From assembly GCA_000827495.1 (NCBI GenBank), contig KN817583.1, positions 37,763-101,762 on the forward strand: DNA of 64,000 nt, given 5' to 3'. Shown here in pieces: positions 57,801-64,000 of the stretch (position 1 is its first letter; the number at the start of each line of letters is the position of its first letter). This stretch comes from Hypholoma sublateritium FD-334 SS-4 (lineage: Eukaryota > Basidiomycota > Agaricomycetes > Agaricales > Strophariaceae). The position numbers and the translations under genes are program-made. The notes beneath the pieces are model-generated. The model did not search any database, was not told the DNA's origin, and worked only from the letters and a program-made list of their open reading frames with translations.

Positions 57801-58978
57801 ACTTCAAGGTTGGACAACGTTGTGTTGAGCTTCACACACCAGTTGACAAGACGGTTAGCGCGGTAGAGAATGCCATCCTCATGCAATCTGCAGAAAGTTT
57901 CAATAACAGCTTTACTCAATTTCTATATATATATATCCCATTGAACATTAACACTGACGCGCAGAAACACAATACACACCTCGTCCATAGTAAATGCCAC
58001 GCGATCCCAGTCGTAACTCCCTCCGAGACGATGTAGCTGGTTAGTGATACGCCCTTGATAGCTACACCACGTTAGAGGATATTCTTGACACGAGGAACTT
58101 CCACTGACTCGTTTTTCCAGTCCATGACGGTCTCCAAAAACCTCTCGCGCCCCAGGTCGTGCCGAGTCTTTCCCTCTGCCTTGAAAAGGCGCTTCTCGAC
58201 GACACTCTGAGTAGAGATACCAGCATGATCGAATCCTGGCGCAAAGAGGGTTTTCCTACCCAACATACGGTTCCTACGGACAGCTATGAGCCAAATGTTA
58301 TGCGGATGGCCGACGGATTTACCATCGGACCATTGCATCTTGAATGGCAACAGTGAGTGCGTGTCCAATATGTAAGCTTCCTGTAACGTTTGGAGGGGGT
58401 GACGGGATAACGAATGTTTCTTGGTTCTGGAGGTCCTGACCCTGAAGCGCCGGAAGCGTATATTCTGGCTTGAAGAAGCCTTCCGCAGACCACCAGTCAT
58501 ACCAGGCAGACTCTACAGCCAGAGGATTGTATCCTGCCGCCATGGCCCCGGACATATCTGCGACATATGACTATAATTCAGGAATGAAACAATGGTTTGC
58601 GCACCTTTCTTGTGGCCTTTGGGTGTGGTGTTGACATACTCCGGTTCGACTTCCTTCTCCTTTTTCTCAGCTTTGACCTTCTTTCCTTCCCCAGCAGCGG
58701 GGCCAGCGGGTGACTTCGCTGTCTTGGCGGCGAGTTTTGCCTCTTTTTCTAGGCGTTTTGCCTCTTTCTTGGCTGTGTCGATGAATTAGGACATGAAAAT
58801 CGGAATGCAACAAACGAGGCTTACCAGCACTCTTTGAGTTGGGATCGCGTACATTGTTAGGATCTATAGGCTGAGACACCGCCGATGCCATCTTTACAGA
58901 GCTAGTGTGTACTGTCCTGAGATAAGAAAAGGAGCGGACGCATCGATGTGCGAACATATAAAGAGATGTTTTCATCAT
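54831..58978 (-). CDS. VAS1: Valine--tRNA ligase, possible dual start
   Basis: It charges tRNA-Val with valine. Roughly 18 exons were read by protein similarity between 58,978 and the TAG at 54831-54833; exact borders of most were not computed. The class I signatures are present: LHIGHALT (near 58,360) and [10 protein letters not shown] (near 56,435). Also present are the editing-domain text [71 protein letters not shown], and a C-terminal coiled coil ([15 protein letters not shown]). The cytosolic form would start at 58891 ([13 protein letters not shown]) with a Lys-rich extension. An in-frame ATG 87 nt upstream adds 29 residues rich in Arg/Ser with no acidic residue ([19 protein letters not shown]), a good mitochondrial leader. 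Yeast VAS1 makes both forms from one gene in the same way. Confidence 0.9.
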
Positions 58979-59287
58979 CGGTCCTTGCCGATTGAGTCAT
59001 GGTCTCCGGGCCGGCCTATCATGATCAGTTGCCCTTGCAATCAACAACTTCTTGAAAATAGCTCCCAGCCTCACAGTCAGTCGCCGCTACTAATCCGTGT
59101 TAAAAAAATAAAGAGTCAAGCACATAATTGATTCTGATATTCTTTAAAAAATTTTGGAAACAAAGGTACGTCTGTTGCGGACACATTTTGAAACCGATGA
59201 TATCAAAACCTGGCTCCGAACCTTTTAATGCTAATATTCATATCACAGTACATATATTGATTTACAAATTATATCAGATAGAGTTGA
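58979..59287. other. Short spacer upstream of VAS1
   Basis: AT-rich spacer with the VAS1 promoter and the 3' flank of the large membrane protein gene, both on the minus strand. Nothing coding is seen. Confidence 0.5.
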
Positions 59288-62030
59288 CTATTCCGCATCA
59301 CTATCCTCCTGCTGAGAAGCAGGCGGATAAGTGGCCGCTTGCCCTGCCAGGATACCGGCCAGAAGGAGTTCTATGAATGTGGGGAAAGACCATCCAGAAT
59401 CTATATTATAATGATCAAATAAATTTGGTATATGTTGAACCATTGTTAATATCACTCCAAAGAACATAAACCATGGGCCCAAGCGATATGTCCCGGAAAA
59501 TGTTTTGCAGCGAAAGTTGAGGATTATTTGTAGTGATTGTCCAAGGAAATAAGACGGAAGACCGACAGCGGAATTGAAGAGATATACCGTCTGGATAAAT
59601 GTGTCATCAGATGGAGGGCTAGGCCCTTGAGGCGACAATACATAGATATCAAAATGATTGCAGGCCGCTAGCAGGATACCCAAGACTGCGTATGCCTTAA
59701 TGCCGAAATCGAAAGCAGACTGTCAGATAAATTTCGGCTCGATATACATGAATTGACTCTTACCATAACTATATATATTTTCGGGGTTTGTGAATCGAAT
59801 CTGTCGCTCGCTCGCTCGGTATGAGTGGCCCGAGAGATATGCAGTTTTGGAATCCACGATGAAGATTCCCGAGATATAGATACTCGTTTTATGGTCTTGA
59901 GCATCCATATCACCGGGATTGTACTTGAATAGAGAAATGGGCGACCAAGGGCCGTTGATATCCAGTCAGAGAGCCCAAGACCAGAGTTGTGGCCAGTCTT
60001 CATAACTTCGACAGCATAATTGACCAGAATGGCGAAAATCAAGCACTTCGTCCCGACAACGCTGATGCCGACTGTGGACGAACAAGTAAACCAATAGTGG
60101 AGGTTTAAAATCCATTCAAGGAAAAGAAACATGAAACTACGCGTGGAAATCATGATCAATCGTTGCCTTGACTAAGCGTGACTAACACGCTGCGAAAAGT
60201 AAACTCACCCAACAGAATCGGCGAGAATTAGAAACCGTGGATGATAATCACTCTCGTATCTGTTTCCAAACAATCCATCTATAATACACAGGTCAATACT
60301 GTATCCGTTGTCAGGTCAGTGCATCTGATAGATACTCACTATAAAGTGCATACTGCGCTTGATTCTTTTTAACAGTGTATTCAGTAGTATTGGTGCTCAT
60401 ATTCATATTATCTTGCAGGAGAGGGCCCAAAAACATGTTAGCTGCCAGTAATTTAGCAGCCGTCCGCCCTGAGAATGCTACATTCCAACTAATATTCATA
60501 GTGCCTACATAAGGGAGACAAATTGAATCAAATCGAGCTGCTTGATTCAGAAAGAAACCTACTTTTTAGCTCACGATTCAAATATGTAACGTCATTACTT
60601 TCAGATGTGTCTGAGCATCCCTCACGGTCTACTGGAACAGCAATCAAATCCTATACCAGTGTAAGAGAGTGAGATTTACAGGTAAAAGGATAGAAAACCG
60701 ACCATCGGGCCAGCAGCCGCGCCAGAATAGTCCATGTAAGGCGCGTAAGCCCACTCCGTGACATTCACTCCAGTAGTCGTATTGAATGTCCGAAGTTTAA
60801 TCTTTGTCTCTAGGTTACCATTTTTCGGGAAAGCTTTGGTACATTGCCTCCATGAAGGACCTTCAGCGATGTTCCCTTGCCCGCACTAGAAATTAATTAG
60901 GTCATAGTCATCAATAATCACAGATTAAAGCAGCGTACAGATGACAAAAGAAGAGACCTGTGGGCAATTTCGTACTGCTTTCGGGATTTTATTTTCGTCA
61001 GATCCAATACACGTATATGAGTTCTATGACCGTGGTAATGTTATTCGTGTTAATGGATACGTAGAGAATGAACACTCACCGAGTGACAATATATGGATGG
61101 GCCTCCAGAAGCGGTTTCCCTACTGTTGATTTGTAAGAATTATATGAGGGAACCTTCACCGGAGGTGATATTTGCAAGTCCCAGGAATCTTCTTCTTCAC
61201 CGGAATCTATATCATCTGCGGTAGGATTTTCTGCGTCCTTACAGAGCGGTAATATCGGGTGAAATTGAAGAAGGGGTACGGTAATGCCATACGAATCGAT
61301 GATTTTGTCAGTCAATTCACGAGTCGCTTCATTTCTAGGTTCGGTACGACTTAGGTACATGTTTAATTCGGGGAATAAGCGACGAACTTACGACCATACC
61401 CTCATCGGAGGAAAATAGAGGGTTGATGGGATCCAACTTGAGTAGTTGACCGAGAACATCAAAGGAGAAGGGGAGCTGGGAACGAGCACAAAGGAGGCCC
61501 GAAGATCGTAATTCCAGAGCTCCGCATTTTTGCTTGATAGAATGCGTCCAGTTCTTAAATTGAGGCGTGAGGATACTTGTGAGATTGACGCACAATATTT
61601 GGGTTGGAACGCTCAAGTTCACTGTTGTTTTGACACCTTTATCTTTCAGGTGAAGGCCTCGGAAGATCGTGTCAGAGTAAATCGCATCTTCCACTAGCAT
61701 TGGTCCTTTCGTTGTATTTGTGTCTTCTAAGGCTGGCCGGAGCTCGTTCTGACGCAACCAAACAGTGGCCACGATATCAAAGGTCGCATTACTATCAATC
61801 AACGGTCGGACGACTTCGTTCCGTTTGTATGGCACAGTAAGGTCCTGGAACAAGTGTGAATGAGGAGCCCTGATCCAGTTTGTCACGTTTCGCAGAATGA
61901 GGTAGACAACGTAGGTAAGCGCCAGGCAGACAATGACGACAATCGTCCAGAGGAGGCGCTTGCAACTAAACTTCGATCGTTGTCTCCGTTGAGGTCCTGG
62001 ATCGAGTTTAAGTTCTTGAGTAGTGGGCAT
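59288..62030 (-). CDS. Large multi-pass membrane protein of unknown function
   Basis: A multi-exon gene; borders beyond exon 1 (about 61,392-62,030) are approximate. The N-terminal 25 residues are basic (QRRQRSKFSCKRLLW), then comes a membrane helix LLWTIVVIVCLALTYVVYLIL. A long ectodomain with N-glycosylation sites follows (NATF, NTT, NLS, NLT, NWT). Later exons near 61,080-61,350, 60,705-60,895, 60,310-60,500, 59,700-60,160 and 59,288-59,690 continue it (ending MNISWNVAFSGRTAAKLLAA) and then give C-terminal helices such as FMFLFLEWILNLHYWFT, VVGTKCLIFAILVNYAVEV, LGPWFMFFGVILTMV and FPTFIELLLAGILAGQAA, before an acidic end. The layout of one N-terminal helix, ectodomain and several C-terminal helices recurs in uncharacterised basidiomycete proteins. 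No function is assigned. Confidence 0.6.
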
Positions 62031-62800
62031 CGTGAAGGAGATGAGCGTACTTCATGTGCAACACATCGTATATATAACGAGGTAGTTGAAGATCTCGATG
62101 GGAGAATGTACTTGGGTTGGCACGCTGGCGCTGACCATGACAATGATAATCATCGCGATTCCGAGGGCACCGCCTTTAGCAAATAAAGTACTCTGCTGGT
62201 TAAATGAGTAAGTATTCCACGCACGCTGCTCGGCCACTCTATCATGTGTCAGAGGACTCGGAATTTTGAAAATCTGGGTTTGCAACCGAACTTGAATCTA
62301 CTTGAATCGAACAGCGTTTTCGTAGATAGATAGTTCCATTCCCAATAAACTCGATCTGCTCTCGTTCGTCTATCCGGGTCACAGCGTCGCCAAAGCGTCG
62401 TGGCTGATGGTTCATAGCTAGTAATAGTAACAGAATCATAACAGAATCGCATAGCCTTACCTCGGGTCCCACACAATTAAACCAGGACTATTAAGGATCC
62501 GCAACCTGCGGGGGCAAGGCTCACTACGCCATCCTAGGGCTGTGGTAGTTGTAGGGACAGTAATATGGTTAACCGTATGGGAGGCATGGTGTGTGGAAAG
62601 CGACAGTCCCATTTCCCGGGGCCCTCGCCGGGTTCTACTCAGTTACGCTACTCTCGTGACGAGGGCAGCATAAAGGTACGTATGTACCGAGGCTTGCGGT
62701 AGCAGGCTGATTCTTGCAAAGGAAGACAAAAGTACAGAACGGCCACAGTCATCGACATTTGGTCACGTTTGAATCTTTGCTACGCATTTTTTTTGTAATA
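62031..62800. other. Spacer with possible unresolved small gene
   Basis: Between MET22 and the membrane protein gene on the same strand. Minus-strand frames at about 62,245-62,420 (MNHQPRRFGDAVTRID...) and 62,055-62,235 (hydrophobic GGALGIAMIIIVMVSASV) could belong to one small membrane-protein gene or an extra 5' exon, but no splice pair keeps frame, so none is called. Confidence 0.3.
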
Positions 62801-63973
62801 TTATGCCTTCGCCTTTGCGTCCGCAAGCGCTTGTTGGACTGCAACCAGTACTCTCCCGTGGACATCCTTTCCAGCAGCAATGACGCCGAAGTTCTCTCCA
62901 AGGGTCCTTCCGAGGCCAAAGTCCAGCGGCTTTCCCCTTGAATCAGACACGATCCCGCCAGCTTCCTCAACAAGAATTTGCCCAGGCGCGTGATCCCAGA
63001 TTTTTTCTCTGTACCCCACGCCTGTCGGCATGCGCAGGTACGCTCCACCCTCGCCGCGTGCAAGACAGCCGTACTTGGCCTGACTGTCCATGCGCGTGGG
63101 CGAGCGCGTGACATTCAGTAGCGTCGATACGCGGTCGTTGAACGAGTGGGACGAGTGCGCTGCCTCGACTGACTCGAGGAAGTTGAACGTCTCTGGCGTC
63201 GATGCTGGAATGCGAACTGGCGTCGGGTCGCTGCCAGATAGGGTGAACTGCTGGGCGCCTTGACCGCGAACGGCAGAGAATATGCAGCCTGTCCCTGCTT
63301 CTGGGTGTGTGGGGTCGACGGGGAGGTTAGGGCATCCGATGACGCCCACTTGCACGATCGAGTCTACGATCAGGGAAAGGCAGACGGCGTATTGTTCGCC
63401 GCGGAGAAAGCCCTTCGTGCCATCGATAGGGTCGATTGTCCACATACCTTAAAGATAAATCAGATGCGATTACGATAGAATTGAGTGAGGGTGGCACTGA
63501 CGTCCGGTGAGTGCGCCGGGGTAGTTTCCTCTGTCAATTGCATCGAGTAGTTCTGAATCGGTCTGCGCAGCTCCCGGTCCAATTCCCCAGCCTTCATTAT
63601 CTCCTAGAGCAAGTGGGGAGACAAGTGCAGTGTTCGCTAGCGCCACGATGCGGTCCTTCATAGCCTTGCCAGATTCGAGACGAAGTTCGGCTGCATCTTC
63701 TTCACCTACGATCGGGTCGTGCGGGAATGCGCGATGTAACATCGAGCTGATCACAGCCTGTGCAGCATAGTCACCAACTAAGACCGATACGATAAATCAG
63801 CACATCAGACATTGGCGTCATTTTGGGCGTTGCACACCAGTAACCGGGGATTTGTCTCCCTTTGTGAGGGTTTCGTTCTTGATGAGGGTGTTGAAGACGG
63901 CGGATGTGAGCGCACAGGCGCGACGCACAGCCGCTATAGCTAACTGCTCTTCGGCAGCGTATGATTGAGACAT
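62801..63973 (-). CDS. MET22: 3'(2'),5'-bisphosphate nucleotidase
   Basis: Also called HAL2. It removes the 3'-phosphate from PAP and PAPS during sulfate assimilation and is the lithium/sodium-sensitive member of the inositol monophosphatase superfamily. Exons 63838-63973, 63502-63777 and 62801-63447 give 352 aa. Motifs: KGDKSPVTVGD (joined over intron 1), VGEEDAAELR with the metal-binding Glu (about 70), MWTIDPIDGTKGF (about 138-150), and WDHAPGQILVEEAGG (about 288-302). Loss of its activity causes PAP build-up and methionine auxotrophy in yeast. The protein begins MSQSYAAEEQLAIAAVRRAC, the usual start, 27 nt from the window edge. It is complete and ordinary in length. Confidence 0.93.
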
Positions 63974-64000
63974 ATGAAGAGAACGAGAAAGGAATCGGAA

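Overview
The window reads as nuclear DNA of a filamentous basidiomycete, most likely an Agaricomycete. Most genes are cut by many introns of about 45-75 nt with GT-AG (a few GC-AG) borders. The gene families fit that group: FunK1-type protein kinases, DUF6533-like seven-helix membrane proteins, a CMT1/CAP59-type mannosyltransferase and a basidiomycete-style P450. I saw no viral genome, CRISPR array, rRNA or tRNA. Exon borders were worked out by hand from splice signals, reading-frame continuity and remembered family conservation; no search or RNA data was available.

Layout. 1-9.9 kb is gene-poor and AT-rich, with one possible two-exon gene, a small coiled-coil gene, a decayed transcription-factor-like stretch and diverged repeats. 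9.9-13.6 kb holds glycogen synthase and a DUF92/TMEM19 membrane protein head-to-tail on the minus strand. They are followed by an inverted, broken copy of the glycogen synthase 3' end (13.7-14.4 kb). 15.1-24.4 kb is a cluster of FunK1 kinase genes and fragments (A-E) interleaved with scraps of the SEC13 3' end. 24.8-26.4 kb is a segment that recurs at 51.7-53.4 kb; each copy encodes a small, secreted, eight-cysteine protein hidden across three exons. 26.6-47.9 kb is mostly single-copy genes: SEC13, a 16-exon DUF6533-type membrane protein, a GT69 mannosyltransferase, a single-pass membrane protein with a repeat-rich tail, a 14-exon cytochrome P450, an ankyrin protein, a sixth FunK1 gene (F) with degenerate catalytic residues, and ornithine carbamoyltransferase preceded by an inverted copy of its own 3' end. 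48.7-64 kb holds another seven-helix protein, the second secreted-protein copy divergent from an F-box gene, valyl-tRNA synthetase with a possible mitochondrial leader, a large membrane protein, and the MET22/HAL2 nucleotidase.

How it fits together. Housekeeping genes (GSY1, SEC13, OTC, VAS1, MET22) alternate with fast-evolving, duplicated accessory material. Fragments of the 3' ends of three housekeeping genes have been copied nearby with introns retained, so by DNA-level duplication rather than retroposition. Four of the FunK1 loci share an almost identical 18-nt E-box-containing element upstream of the start, while most surrounding promoter sequence has diverged.
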